A DNA stretch of 64,000 nucleotides from Blepharisma stoltei (taxonomy: Eukaryota; Ciliophora; Heterotrichea; Heterotrichida; Blepharismidae): contig CAJZBQ010000035.1 in assembly GCA_914767885.1 (NCBI GenBank), positions 372,001-436,000 on the forward strand, in the 5' to 3' direction. A program made the translations under genes and the position numbers. Below are positions 1 to 11,380 of this stretch, piece after piece. Numbering within the stretch: the first letter of the stretch is position 1; each line of letters starts with the position of its first letter. A model generated the notes under the pieces. The model saw only the letters and a program-made list of their open reading frames with translations, had not been told where the DNA came from and ran no database searches.

Positions 1-1
1 C

Positions 2-751
2 GACATCCTTCCATACAAAGACACATTAGTCCACATCCCGGGGTACTCTTATATCAATGCAAATTTCGTGGACGGTGCGTGTGCTGGCTCAGAGCAATTG
101 ATTATTGCGACCCAAGGCCCTCTTCGTCGGACAATGGAAGCTTTCTGGGCCATGGTCTGAGAATATGAGGTTTCCCTCGTAATCATGATGTGCAATTTAT
201 TAGAAGAAGGAGTCGTAAAATGTGAGGAATATTTTCCAAGCGAAAATAATATTTCCTGCGATGTCTTTGAGATATCATTAGTGAAAAGCACAATAAAATA
301 CCCAAATTTAACTGAAAGAGTATTTATTATAACACATACGCCGACACAAGAAAATAGGATTATCACGCATTTGCAAAGCACAGCTTGACCTGACCAAGGA
401 GTCCCTCCGCTTTCTGAGGAATTTAGCTCGATAAATTATATGATTTCTATGATTAAGAAAAAGTGACTGGCAAATAGATCGAAAGTTCTTGTGCATTGCT
501 CAGCTGGAATAGGAAGAACTGGAGTATTGATAGGAATTTTTAATGTTGTCACTGCGTTAGAAGAGCTATTGGAAAAAGAAGCTGAAGATGAAACCACAGA
601 ACCAAGAGTTTCTATTTTTGGGGTTGTGAGAAGATTGAGAGAGCAGAGGTGGGGAATGGTGGCGACTGTTAAGCAGTATAAATTTATTTATAAATTCATG
701 GAGTATTGAATTACTTCATTTCTGTCGCACCAGCAGCAAATTGGACAATAA
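2..751 (+). CDS. Classical protein tyrosine phosphatase, 5' partial
   Basis: Removes phosphate from phosphotyrosine. The frame is open from the window edge and runs through in-frame TGA codons at conserved Trp positions (the WPDQG motif and a Trp in 'AFWAMVWE') to a TAA at 749-751. The signature HCSAGIGRTG, with its catalytic Cys and Arg, lies at about 493-522. A NAN motif and the conserved TQGP segment come before it. About 250 residues of the catalytic domain are present; the N-terminus lies outside the window. The last 14 codons follow a TGA that must be read as Trp, so the C-terminus is longer than a standard-code reading gives. A C-rich-end MITE begins 16 bp after the stop. The family call is firm; the physiological target is unknown. 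Confidence 0.9.
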
Positions 752-767
752 GCGTAGCCTGTATTTA

Positions 768-980
768 CTCCCCCTCAGTGAGCGAAAAAAAATTTGTTCA
801 TAGAAAATTTTTTATCAAAATTTAAAAAAATTCAGATTATAAAAATGAGAAGTAAAAATTAATTTAATTTGAAAATTTATTTTTAAAATGTAAGCTGTTT
901 AAAATTAAACAGAATTAGCTAGGGATTTCTTTATAATAATGGATTTTTTCAATGGGTTTGTTCGCTCATTGAGGGGGAGT
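768..980. mobile_element. Decayed C-rich-end MITE in an intergenic region
   Basis: The element starts CTCCCCCTCAGTGAGCGAA after a TA and ends TTCGCTCATTGAGGGGGAG before TTA, so its ends are inverted repeats. The AT-rich interior resembles the intact copies at 36780, 41941, 44891 and 59100 but is shortened to about 212 bp. It lies between the phosphatase stop and the next gene, so no coding frame tests its excision. Confidence 0.7.
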
Positions 981-1119
981 TAGTAATTTATATTTTCCTT
1001 ATTAATTAAAATTCTTATAATATATTTATTTCTGCATTACAAATTTTGGGCTCCGCTATAAGCTATATATAAGTAAATCTAGCTTACTTATTATTTTATA
1101 AAGATTATTATGAAAAAAG

Positions 1120-2769
1120 CTATTTTAATAAATTAGACTGACTTCGAATGTGCATAATTTGTTTCCGTAAATTCTCTCTCTTAATTTCTGCGTTTCTACA
1201 TCGCATTTTTGCAGATTCAACGTAGGCTTGTATATTTTCCAATTCTTTTTGATATAGGATTGGAGTTGCACTTCCCACACTGCCTGTCCCTTCTAATTGT
1301 CTCCTCAAATTATTAATTTCAGCTTGCATTTCTATTTTTTCTTGCATAAGTTTTTTAGTTTCAGCATCTCTGTCAACTGAATTAAAATGAAAACCAGTTT
1401 TTTGAGCAGGCGCATTTTCTTCTAATTCTTTTAATTCATCCTCCAGACAAGGTAAATGGCTAAATCTCTCCTCATCGAACTCCAATGAAAGGCTGTGTGA
1501 TTTTTCTCTTGGAGACATCAGCTGCATAATTCGATTTGAGTATTCATTGGCAAGCTTCAATTTCTCTTCTGACGCTTGCCGAATCATTGAGTTTCTTGTT
1601 CTTTCTTGAATAATTAATAGGTGGTGGCGACAAAAAATATATATCCTTGTCGACGACGCACCATTTTTGGCGCAAAAGTTGCTTTATAGCCTAAGCCAAG
1701 GTTCAGGCCCTTTGATTCTATCCCTAAGTTTGCTGTATGGCGGACTTATGGGGTGGGCGACCTTGAAGTCAGCTGGCGGCCATTCCAGTCCAGATATTGA
1801 TTATCCGGATGGGTTTTTGGGCCATGGGTTCTTTCCCTGCCAATTCAAGAGGGCTGTGATTCTTTTATCTTGGGTGTCTCACTTCCTCTCAAGTGGCCTA
1901 GAGGAGGTATTTGGCTGGCCTTTACCTCCATAGAACCCTCAAGACGCACATCATCAAGAGATCTTCCTAATCCGGCAAGTAAGAGTCCGGTGGTCGCAAG
2001 CGTGCTGAGGCATCAATAAGGAAGACCTTCAGACGTTTAATTTAACTTGTTCTTGAATTTCTTCAAGCTCTGCACTGAGGATAACTATTTCTTTTGCCAT
2101 TTGATTTTTCTCGCTCTCCAGCTTTTCAATGCATTTTTGTAGTGATTTTGATTTTTCTTTGGCATTTTCTTCAGCCGTGCTCAGTGCACCCTTTAGTAAA
2201 GCGATTGAGTTCCTGAGAGATGTCACTTTGCAAGACAAATGCTCATTTTTGTTCTTTAAATCCTTTATTTCCATAGCGCTAGCATGCAAAGACTCTTCTC
2301 TTATATGTTCTTGCTCTTTATAGAGCCGATCAATTTCTTTATCTTTTATGATTAACGATTTTTGGTAAGCTTTTACCTCCTCTTCAAGATTTTTGTTTTT
2401 GTCGAGGAAAATATTTAGTGTGTCTTGGATTTTTAAATTTTCTTGCTCTAAGGAGCTGAATTTTGCTTGCCATGTTTGAGACTCCAATCTTAAGGAGTGC
2501 TGATTTGATTTAAGCCTAGATATTTCGTTGTTTAGATTTGAAATTTCGAGATCGAATTTATCAATCGTCGATTTCTTATTGCTTTTTTCAAACTTCAAAA
2601 GATCCTCTAGTTCCATAATTTTCGCATCTTTGATTTTTATAGTTTGCTCAAGTTTCCTTATTTCTGAAGCATAAAGCTCATGATTTCCTCTGGTATTTTC
2701 ATCAGAATTAAGCTCGCGATCCGGGCTATTCTTTTCATCTACTGAAGTTTCACAAGTTTTATTTTCCAT
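1120..2769 (-). CDS. Coiled-coil protein interrupted by an IES
   Basis: An ATG at 2767-2769 opens a frame rich in E, K, L and Q with heptad character over nearly its whole length, after an acidic, Asn-rich start of about 30 residues. The frame meets a 423-bp insertion at 1617-2039. Removing it at the TTAAT direct repeat (1614-1618 and 2037-2041), which contains a TA, joins the upstream coiled coil to a second one in frame and ends at TAG 1120-1122. The product is about 408 residues. No catalytic motif is visible. A scaffold or cytoskeletal role is a guess from composition. It is divergent from the lipase gene, with 209 bp between start codons. Confidence 0.75.
1617..2039. mobile_element. IES of 423 bp, GC-richer retroelement-like insert
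   Basis: This interrupts the coiled-coil gene and is clearly richer in GC than the flanking coding sequence. It contains no C-rich TIR. TTAAT is repeated at both ends, and its length (423) is a multiple of three that restores the frame. An 88-codon open stretch inside it has no recognisable domain and is probably incidental. Family membership with the other GC-rich inserts (17293, 18555, 31799, 34190, 57679) is inferred from composition and context. Confidence 0.6.
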
Positions 2770-2978
2770 AATTTTAGAAACAATGGCGAGTTAATATAAA
2801 TTTTTAAAAAATTTATATACCTTTAACTAACTTTCTCAGTTACTAATTAATTGAAATTATTTTTAGGCAAATCAAAGCCAAAAAGAATATTTAAATGCAT
2901 AACTAAAAATTGAATTTTGGCTTACTAATTAAAAGCTAAATTTTGAAAACATTTTATTTGTCGCTTAATTTTGGGAGA

Positions 2979-4565
2979 ATGGAAGAAATCAAAAGAAGTA
3001 AGCACAAACTAATATCAGCATCCCATACAGCTGTCAATTCATTAGCACTTCCACTGGTACAGGTATCTCACAAAGCATTTTTCAAAGGGACAAGTGTTTT
3101 CGCACAATGGGTTGACAGTGCAATGAATACTTTGGATAATGCTACCAATGAAAGTTTGTCATGGGTAAAAAATATATAGCTTAGTGGAGGCATTAGGAGT
3201 TTTGCAAGTAAAGCAGAAATGACAGCACATTCAGGAATTGCCAGCAGCTACGAAACTTGGGTTAACAGCTTAACATCTCTTAACTCATTATTAGCAAATG
3301 AAAGAGTTCAAGTTGAAAATTACTTCAGAACGAACGGTATTGATCTTGAAAAGTCATTGCTTTCCTCAGAAAGCTGGAATTTAATGGTTGATATTTATAA
3401 GTTTATCAACTTATATAGGCAAGACCTTCCAAATATTTCTATTATAGAATTTATAAGATATTTGCAAGCGTATACATCAATGCAAAATGCGGAAGAAAAA
3501 ACTGTAAATAGATTCATTGAGTGGCTAGATGTAAAAAATGAAGCAGATTTGCTTGATATGCTTTATTATAGGAAATATGCTATGGCAATTTATGGAAAAA
3601 ATGTTATAAATATTCTTGTAGGCGGAAATTACCTTGATATTCTTAGATCTATTCCTGATCGCGAAATATTTGCGCGGCACTGTGGGATTGAAGAAAGTGA
3701 TATTTTTGTGTGTAGATTTTCTTCAGATAAATTTACCCCTGGGCATATTTTATCTGTTGACCATTTTACTAGGTCCTTAGTTTTAACAATAAGAGGAACT
3801 TATTCAATTCATGATGTGTTTACAGATATAAATGCTGAAAGCTGCGATTATACTTATATTGATCTTGAAACTCAAGCAGAAGTTGCAGGTGCAGTTCACA
3901 GTGGGATGATGACTTCTGCAAGCATTTTATCACAGATGCTTAAACAGATAGTTATTACTGAATCTAAAAAATTCGATGGGTATAATTTAATTCTCACTGG
4001 GCATAGCTTAGGTGGTGCTGTAGCAAGCTTGCTAACCCTTATGTGAAGCTCTGATCCTGAGTTCAGCCATTTGAAAATTAAAACTTTCACTTTTGGATGT
4101 CCATGTGTTGTTTCTAGTACATTGAATGAAATTCTAAAAGAGAAAGTTTTGACAACTATGCATGGAAATGATATGTTTACAGAATTCTCTATTGGCCATA
4201 TACGAAATTTATGCAAAATTATAGAAAAATTAAAACAAGAAGAAGATTCTGGAAATATAGATATTAGCTGACTAATAAATGCTGGAGAAGATGATATACC
4301 AAGAGTATATGAGCTTTGGAAATTCATTTTTGAGAATTTACAAGATGAGGTCTTACAGCCTGCGGGAAAAATTTATCACTATTTTGAGGAAAAACGACAT
4401 TTAGAAAATATTGTAATTAATAAGCCTGAAAACTTAAGGTTTTGTGGAGGATGGGCAATGTATGATCTCTATTCTAAAATTCACATACTCAAATCCTCAT
4501 TCAGAGATCATCGGCCAGATATCTATGAAGATTCATTACGCTGTATTTCAGAGAATCTTAATTAA
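2979..4565 (+). CDS. Class 3 lipase (alpha/beta hydrolase)
   Basis: A predicted triacylglycerol or diacylglycerol lipase of about 523 residues. The nucleophile elbow GHSLGG sits near 4000-4017, followed by the FGCP strand typical of fungal class 3 lipases. A candidate second acid and histidine lie downstream. The first ATG in frame is 2979. The frame crosses a 15-nt intron (3165-3179) and several TGA codons read as Trp, including those near 4044 and 4269, and stops at TAA 4563-4565. The N-terminal third is helical and hydrophilic with no clear signal peptide. Substrate is not readable from sequence. Confidence 0.85.
3165..3179 (+). other. 15-nt spliceosomal intron in the lipase gene
   Basis: The sequence GTAAAAAATATATAG begins with GT, ends with AG and contains an in-frame TAG. 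Removing exactly 15 nt keeps the frame and continues the protein with no break. Introns of 15-16 nt are characteristic of heterotrich ciliates. Confidence 0.85.
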
Positions 4566-4603
4566 GCAAGCTTATGGAAAATTAAAATAATTTATTTCAA
4601 AAA

Positions 4604-6493
4604 TTAGCTGAGAACTATATCCAAAAATTTATTCCATTCAACAGGCTTGTGCCTTTGAACTGCTATTGATAAGGTTTTTATTTTATTTACGACATGATCG
4701 ATGTTATCGAATTTGGGATTGATAATTTCTGACCTCAATTGAGGATTAATTGGAATTCCCAATATCATCATTTCTAATAGTTCTGTGTACTCAAGTAAAG
4801 ATGATGATGCTAGTTTCCCTAATTTAAAATTTCTTTTCAGCCGTTTTCAAGTGATTCCTATTTCATCATTTTCATCATACATCCTTGGGCAGAAATATCT
4901 GCAAATCCCTTTATCCTCTTCTTCTAGAGTTTTTAGTACAAGCAGGGATGGGATAATAACAAATAATTCAGCGTCAGAACATTCTAGCTGCCGCTGAAAA
5001 TTTTGGTATTTTTCTGAGATTTTTTCTATAAGCTTGTGGAGATATATAACTTTATTATACCTTTTTGAATTTAGTATATAGGCTTTTCCGCGTTCCCAGC
5101 TTTCTTCAAATTTAACGAGACCTTCAACGAGGTCTGGGTTATTTTTCAGCTGTGGATCAACTACTTCGATATTGATTTCATATTTCCGAAACAAAGCTCT
5201 TAATACAGTAAATGAATGTCTGATCTTATCAGCCAAGTTTTTAAGTGGGTTGTTCTGGGTCATTCTTCTAGATATTCCTTCTGCAGCAATTAATATATCA
5301 AGGGTAAGATCATCTCTGCCTTTTCCTTCTATATTGGCGACAGAGTTTATTTTCCCTAATATTTTTACAAATCTTTCTCGGCAGTGATTATATTCTTCAT
5401 TTTCAAATATTAATTTTCCTCTTGATCTCCCTTTTGCTTCAAGTAAGAGCATTTCTCTTTCAATGTCAATACCCTCAGTAATGGCTCCATGCCAAATGAC
5501 CGTGGATTTTTGACAGTGTACATTTCATCGAAATCCATTTGGTCGAAAATTTTTGATAGTGCGCATTTGGCCGAAAATTAGCGTTTTTTTTTCGGTCAAA
5601 TGTCTCACTATCAGATCAATTTTGGGCCAAAATTTTTTCGGTTAAATGTACACTATCAAAAAGGCAAAGTCATTTGACTTGCACCCCTCAGTAATATATC
5701 TTCTTGCATCAGTCTCAATAACCATCAACTCATGAACATACAAATTCTCAAAATCTACCCAATTATTATCAAATTCTTGTAAGGCATTAGTTAAACACAA
5801 AATGACTTCTCCTACAATCCCTGAAGTTGTCTCTTCACAAATTCTATTATATATTTCTCTTAAATCTATTTGGAGTTTTGAAAAAGAGCTGTACAAATTT
5901 CTCCCAGCCTCCAAGACTTCTTGAGAAAATAAATACTTTTCCCCATTCACATAAAGGTAAGGAAATCCTTCCTGGGCAGAATCAAGAATTTCAGTAAGAT
6001 AACATAAAAATCCTTCTCTATATAGTACTCTATATGCGTTAGAAAAGACTTTTCGATAGCTTCTCGATCTACAAAAAGCTTTAAAAACATCACAAAGCCT
6101 TTCTATTTGATTTAAAAACTTTTTACATGCCGCTTGGCCTTCTTCAGAATCGAGATCATACTTCTGATCGTCAGTCCTTATGAGTTGAGAGCTGCAAATG
6201 ACTGTATGCTCTAATAACAAAAAATCAGAACTTCTTCGAAACTCTTCAATGTCGCTTAGCGGCCTAGCAGGGGCTGTTGAAGCTCTGAGGGCTAGGTGTT
6301 TATTTGAGTATTCTTCAGTGGAGTTGAGCTCATCTTTTTCAGAAAAACTAGCATTACTGGAGTTTTCTTGAGAAGATTCATATGAATTATTATTTATATC
6401 TGCTTCATGAAACTGGATATCATTTGATCTAGGGTTCACTTCTGAAGGGTTTTGATATATCTGATTTGGAGATTGCTGGAAGTGATTTTGCAT
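4604..6493 (-). CDS. Unknown helical protein interrupted by an IES
   Basis: I do not recognise a family. The first in-frame ATG is at 6491-6493 and the stop at 4604-4606. After removal of the 213-bp insertion at 5481-5693 the coding length is 1677 nt, giving 558 residues. The first 90 residues are low-complexity (Asn, Ser, Gln, Glu). The rest is alpha-helical and well ordered, with a Cys- and Arg-containing segment midway. Near 4856 the frame passes a TGA read as Trp. The join gives the continuous segment 'RRYITEGIDIEREM'. No membrane segments are evident. Confidence 0.75.
5481..5693. mobile_element. IES with long TIRs and an 11-bp direct repeat
   Basis: The insertion is flanked by the direct repeat CCCTCAGTAAT (5472-5482 and 5685-5695), which includes a TA. 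Its ends are inverted: TTTTTGACAGTGTACATTT near 5507 matches, inverted, AAATGTACACTATCAAAAA near 5645, and weaker similarity reaches both edges. A second inner inverted pair (GGTCGAAAA...TTTTCGG) lies closer to the centre. No coding capacity. Removal restores the host frame. A 9-11 bp duplication with long TIRs is more like Mutator-type elements than TA-targeting ones; that assignment is inferred. Confidence 0.7.
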
Positions 6494-6931
6494 TTTTATT
6501 AATTTCACAGATTTTAAGTGATTTTAAGATCAACACTCATGAATAACAGCCAAGAAATAATTAATACAATTACGATAATAAATCATTCTACATTAGATAA
6601 TCTGGTTTCTCTTGATCTGCTTATATAAAAATTATACAAAATGATTGGCTCTGGCTTTTAAGGAGCCTTGTTTTAATGCTAATTTGAAAATTAAAAATGG
6701 TCCTTTAGCATTTGTGAGCAATAAATAAATTTTAAGGTTTTATTAGACAAATTGTTAGATAGAAAATGATTTAATAGAAATTCAGTCAAATAAAATTTGC
6801 AAAGCCAATTAAAGTACTAATTGCAATTAATCATGCTCTAAAAAACAATATCTTAAGGGTTCGAAATAATTTAATGTGGGTAAATAATTATCGGCAATTA
6901 TAAAGGAAATAGCTTTTATCAATCTTTGTAA
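6494..6931. other. Intergenic AT-rich stretch
   Basis: It lies upstream of the minus-strand unknown gene. I see no long open frame, RNA gene or terminal inverted repeat here. Confidence 0.5.
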
Positions 6932-7087
6932 ATTTCTAAAAGTATCCTTTATGTAAAAGGTGCCCCAAAAAGCATCATAGAGAGATTCTCAAGAATTCAT
7001 TTGTCAAATGGAGTTGATCAGATGACTCAAAGTATGAAACAAGATGCTTTGGAAAGAGTAGTTCCGATGAGCAAGCATGGATTTTAG
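6932..7087 (+). pseudogene. Fragment of a P2-type (SERCA-like) calcium ATPase
   Basis: A 51-codon open stretch between stops reads as the nucleotide-binding domain of a P2A ATPase. It contains the VKGAP motif (KGAP lysine loop) followed by 'IIERFSRI' and a 'MTQSMKQ' segment at the spacing seen in SERCA pumps. Nothing before or after it continues the domain, and a TAG ends it where the family reads on. It is a relic or a captured gene piece, and it is not a piece of the P3A ATPase at 18208. Confidence 0.5.
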
Positions 7088-7206
7088 TCATGATTTTTTA
7101 AACGCCAATAATCCTAATTGATGAGTGTCTCAAATTTTGGTAGACTCGAGATTAGAAGCAATTAAGCTATTCAAAAAAAAAGATACATAATAATTACCAT
7201 TAGCTA

Positions 7207-7562
7207 ACTCCCAACTCTGTGAGCGAACAAAACCATTAGAAAAATCGCTATTTTTTGCCCAAAAAACCCCCTCCGTGAGCGAACAAAAATTTTTTTAATA
7301 GAAAAATTTTTTATGGAAAATTTTTTGATATTTAAGTGATAATTAGTATAATGAAATCTCGAGCAAATTCTGTTTAATTTTAAACAAATTGCGTTTTAAA
7401 ACATAAATTTTACAAATTAAATTAATATTTGCTTTCCAATTTAAATTAGGATTTTTTTAAATTTCGAAATTTTTTTTTCAATATAATTTATATATAAATT
7501 TTTTTAAAATAAATAACCCATTAGCGAACAAGAATTTTTTGCTCGCTCACGGAGAGGGAGTA
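7207..7562. mobile_element. C-rich-end MITE, diverged copy
   Basis: Left end CTCCCAACTCTGTGAGCGAACAAAACC follows TA 7205-7206. A second copy of the motif, CCTCCGTGAGCGAACAAAAA, lies about 60 bp in. The right end carries GCTCGCTCACGGAGAGGGAG before TA 7561-7562. Orientation matches the copies at 41941 and 44891. It is intergenic, 356 bp. Confidence 0.8.
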
Positions 7563-7719
7563 ACATAAACTTATTAAAACAAGAAAATAATTCATTGTGC
7601 TACTTCAGATATCAGCTTTAGATATATATAAAAAAGCAATACTCGTACCAAATAATGCAAGCATCAAAGGAAAAAAGTTTCAATTCAATAATTCCTAACT
7701 AAATATATTATTTGTGATT

Positions 7720-8166
7720 TTAAGCAGGCTCATGTCTATTCCCCTTTCCTTGTCTGCCTTTCTTGATGTCGCTCCTTTTCTTTTTTTCGAAAATTCTCTT
7801 ATCCTTAACTTCATCCTCCTCTTTAAATATTTCAGTCTTTACTCTTATAATGACAGGTTTCTCAGCTTCATCAACCATCTCTTGAATCTTTTGTATAGCA
7901 TCTTTTAAATTATGCTTTTGGTCCCTAAATCTTTGAGAAGTCACAAAAAGCTCTCCTTCTTTATTGATTTGGTTGTGATATAATTCTTTCAATCTCTCTT
8001 TTACATGCTCCGGAAGCCATGTTGCGTCATCGACTGAAAATCTAAGATCTACTTTTGTACTGACTTTATTTACAGCTTGGCCTCCAGGCCCAGAAGACCT
8101 GCAAAAAGAAGCTTCAAGCAGTTCTTGAGGCACTCTAATCATAAAGCGCCTGATAATCCTAAACAT
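7720..8166 (-). CDS. ICT1/ArfB-like peptidyl-tRNA hydrolase (GGQ release factor)
   Basis: Rescues stalled ribosomes by hydrolysing peptidyl-tRNA, in mitochondria in the ICT1 family. SGPGGQAVNKV carries the catalytic GGQ at about residues 27-29. The domain continues through 'SQRFRDQKHN' and ends in a basic, Lys/Arg-rich tail like other ICT1/ArfB proteins. Length is 148 residues with ATG 8164-8166. The short basic, hydrophobic start could be a mitochondrial presequence. Its start codon is 3 bp from that of the divergent capping-protein gene; a start at the downstream in-frame Met (residue 9) is the alternative. Confidence 0.9.
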   Translation of the reverse strand: MFRIIRRFMIRVPQELLEASFCRSSGPGGQAVNKVSTKVDLRFSVDDATWLPEHVKERLKELYHNQINKEGELFVTSQRFRDQKHNLKDAIQKIQEMVDEAEKPVIIRVKTEIFKEEDEVKDKRIFEKKKRSDIKKGRQGKGNRHEPA

Positions 8167-8169
8167 AAT

Positions 8170-8952
8170 ATGGAAGGGAGTGAAGTCAAGGTAAGAGTGA
8201 TTCAATATTTTCTTCGAAACACTCCTGTAGGAGAACTCAAAGAAGTCCTAAACGACTTAAAAGTGATCATTGGAGAAGAAATATTAGAGCAGGAAACAAT
8301 TCAAGACACTCTTATTGAATGCTTAGCTTCTCATGGCGCAACTGTTTCTATTAATGACAGCCAAGCCATGCTCACTCTTCAAGGAAGAGCGGCAAATCGT
8401 TTCACCGATCCTAAGCTGTCAAAAAGCTTTATTTTCAACACCCATACTTTTGAAGCAGAATCTGTTGAAGAAATTGAGCCTCAAAACAGCAGAGCTCAAG
8501 CTATCCAATCCAAGCTTGACCAATATATCAGTCAGCATTTCTCAGAAACGGCCCAAGCCAGAGTTTTCAGCACAGAAGAAGGCTTTTCTATCTTTTTGGC
8601 TTCTCCAGTCTTGAACTTAAGAAATATGTGAACTGGAGAGTGGATCAGCAATTGAAAAATATCTGGCACAAAGTTAGAAGGAGACATCCATATAAGAGCT
8701 CACTATTTTGAAGAAGGAAACTTGCAATTGGACCAAAAGAAAGAATTCAGCAAAAATATTGTAGGAGATGACGACGAAGCTTTTTCCCAGGCTGTGTGTA
8801 GGGCTATTTTTGAGTTTGAAGACCAAGTGCATAGAGGGATGCATACTCTGTATGAGCAGATACCGCAAACCTGCTTTAAATCTATGAGAAGAGCACTCCC
8901 AGTCACCCATACCAAGTTTTCAGAAATCCATCGCACCAAAATGCTGTCTTAA
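8170..8952 (+). CDS. F-actin-capping protein subunit alpha
   Basis: Pairs with the beta subunit to cap actin barbed ends. The 260-residue frame from ATG 8170-8172 matches the family length. It shows the N-terminal 'PVGELKEVLND' element, the central 'GDIHIRAHYFEEGN' strand block and the C-terminal 'MRRALPVTHTK' segment typical of CapZ alpha. Two TGA codons near 8629 and 8641 fall at conserved Trp positions (W-x-G-x-W). The start lies only a few residues before the first conserved helix, as in homologues, so the very short gap to the divergent gene is probably real. Confidence 0.92.
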
Positions 8953-9000
8953 GCTAATTAATTTACTATCAATATAAAATCAACGAGGTTTATGAAATTA

Positions 9001-11280
9001 TTACCCTTTTCTTGCTTTATTCTGAGAAGAAGGTGGCCTGGGCTCTGCACCTTCTTTTTTCCTGGTTGCAGTTCCAGGTCTTTTAGCAGCACTTCCAGGC
9101 CGCTTCGTACCTGAAGATCTTCTTTCGTCTTCAGCAGCAAAGGAGTAGCTTTCTATTGGGACAAATGAAGCATCATTTTCTATATCGTTAAGAATACTGG
9201 TGATAATGTTTCTAAGCTTATCTGAAACAATTCCATTATAGTCTTCTGTTGTCCTTTCTGGCAGGTCTAGATCCAATGTAATGATATTTTCATGTCTGAA
9301 GCGAGTGTTTGCATCGCCTAAACCTCTCGCAATTCTAGCATATTCTGAAGTTGGCTGCTTAAGGCCAACGGCACTCTGAGGTCTTTTTGAGTTCACTTGT
9401 TTAGAAGAAGCCTTGAGAGGCTGCAGAACCCAATCATCCTCAGCTTCGTCTCAGAGTGCTCGCTTCTCTATTTTTTCTGATTCTTCTCTGGGCACAAAAT
9501 TTTCTATCAGAGTGCTTTTCAATTTCAGCTGCTGAGTTAAAACTCTAATGGTGTCCATCATATCTTCTTTTTCTCTTTGTATTTCTTGCTTCATATCTCT
9601 TAAATCAGTTGCAGTACTCTGGTACTTGGTCCACAATTTTTTCAGTTTTTTATTTTTCGTATCTAATTCTTCTTGCAAAGAGTTAAACTTGTCGACTAAT
9701 TGGAAATTGAGCTCTTCTTTTTCTTTCAGTTGTCTCTCAAGCAGCATTTCTTGTTTTCGCCTTTTTTCGACTTCTTGCTTGGCTTTTTGTAGTTCTTGCT
9801 CTTGAAATACAGCTTGCTCCATGATCTGAGTGCCCACGCAGACTTTTTCTTCCATTTCTTTAAGCTTCTTTAACAGTCTTTGTTGCTTTTCTTTTGCTTT
9901 TCTTTTGTGCTCTCCTTTTTGTTTCAGAGCTTCAATAAGTCTTGTTTTTTCGTCTTCTGCGAGATTCTTTTGTGCTTCGATTCTTTGGATTTCTGCTTGG
10001 GCGTTTTGTTCAATTTCTAATTTTTCACGCTCAAGTCTGGCTTCGACTTCTCTGATTTTTTCTTGGTCTTCAACGTATACGTGCTTTTCTACTTCAATAA
10101 CTTCTTGGCGGCCTCTCATCTGCATGCCTGGGATGCCTATTTGTCCTCCGCCTCCTGCTCCATGGAGTTCTAAAGCAGCTTTCAATTTTGCGATTTCATC
10201 TTGGTACTCCCTGAGAAGGGCATCTTTAGGATCTTCATTGATTTTTGGCTTATTTTGAATGTTTTTGGCTCTGTTGGCATATCTCAAGGTGCTTATGGTT
10301 TCGTCATAGTTCCAATCAGCTGGACCAATGTTTGCAATCATAAGGGTTTTTGTGTTCCCTCCCAGTGAATCTTGCAGCAGTTTGGTAAGTTTTGAATCTC
10401 TGTATGGGATGTGGGAAGAAGCTCCATCAACAAGAGAAGAAATGACATTTCCCAAGGTGAGCAGGGATTTATTGATATTCGTCGCTTCTTTCAGTCTTTC
10501 TCCACTTGACTGAGTTTTGCTTTGTCTTTCGCTCCCAGCCAAATCAACTAAATTTAATTTTCCGACCCTATAATGTGTCACCCCATCTTTTCCAGTCTCA
10601 CTTCTCTCTACCACAACGCTAAAAATAGAATGGGACCTTGAAGAATCCTTATTCATTGCAGTTTGGCCTGTATGTCTATTCAGTCTTCCTGCGTTCATGA
10701 CTTCTTTTATTTCATCAACACTTTTAACAGCGAACAAGTTCAAATCTTTTACATAAAATCCAGTGTCAGGGTTTTCTTTGACATCAAGCTTAGCATTGTA
10801 ATCTTTGGAAAGCAAGTCATGGATTTCTTCATTGTAGATTTCTAGAAAAGAAGCACGGATCAAAAACTCGTTAGAAGGGTTCTGGCCAACTGTATAGAAG
10901 ATCTGGTCAAAAGAGCGTGGGATGATGCCTCGGAGCTCACTAGGCTCATCTTTTCCTTCCATAGTGAATGTCTTACCTGTGCCAGTCTGACCATAGGCAA
11001 AAATAGTGCCGTTGTAGCCTTCAATGACATTTTCCACAATTGGGTAGCCAGTGTCAAGGTACACTTGTTCTTGAGCTGAATCAGAGCCATAGGTGCAATC
11101 ATATGTAAAGACCTTGATGGGTTCTGATGCATCAGCTTTGGGGTTTCTAATTGTCATTTCCCCACGATTACTGTCAACTGTAACGATACATTGCCGCGCG
11201 TCTCTGATTTCGTCGCTTGACATAGGGCGGCATCTCACAGCGACCTTGACGCATTCGGTTTTCTTAGCAACTGGGATCAT
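9001..11280 (-). CDS. Kinesin-2 motor subunit (KIF3/FLA10-like)
   Basis: Plus-end motor for anterograde intraflagellar transport. The 759-residue protein starts at ATG 11278-11280. Motor domain spans about residues 8-350, with P-loop GQTGTGKT at 97-104, switch motifs SSRSH and DLAGSER, and the neck 'NRAKNI'. A Gly-rich patch and a long coiled coil (about 370-590) follow. The C-terminal globular tail includes 'WDEAEDDW', reached through TGA codons read as Trp; the tail is part of the same reading frame. The last 40 residues are Pro/Ser/Arg/Lys-rich. No IES or intron is needed. Confidence 0.94.
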
Positions 11281-11380
11281 TTTCTAAATATGAAATTAAA
11301 TCTAGAGAGCATAATAATCTAATTTTAAATCACAAATAAATTGGTTTATAGAAAATATCTTACATTTCTTATTACAGCTT

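Noticed and set aside
1667..1933. 88-codon frame inside the GC-rich insert
   Set aside because: No domain, no context and it lies within an IES; GC-richer sequence makes open frames by chance.
8674..8939. Two frames antisense to CapZ alpha
   Set aside because: Overlap a well-conserved gene and lack any motif.
9548..10258. Ser/Cys/Phe-rich frames opposite the kinesin
   Set aside because: They mirror the Glu/Lys/Gln coiled coil on the other strand and show no domain.
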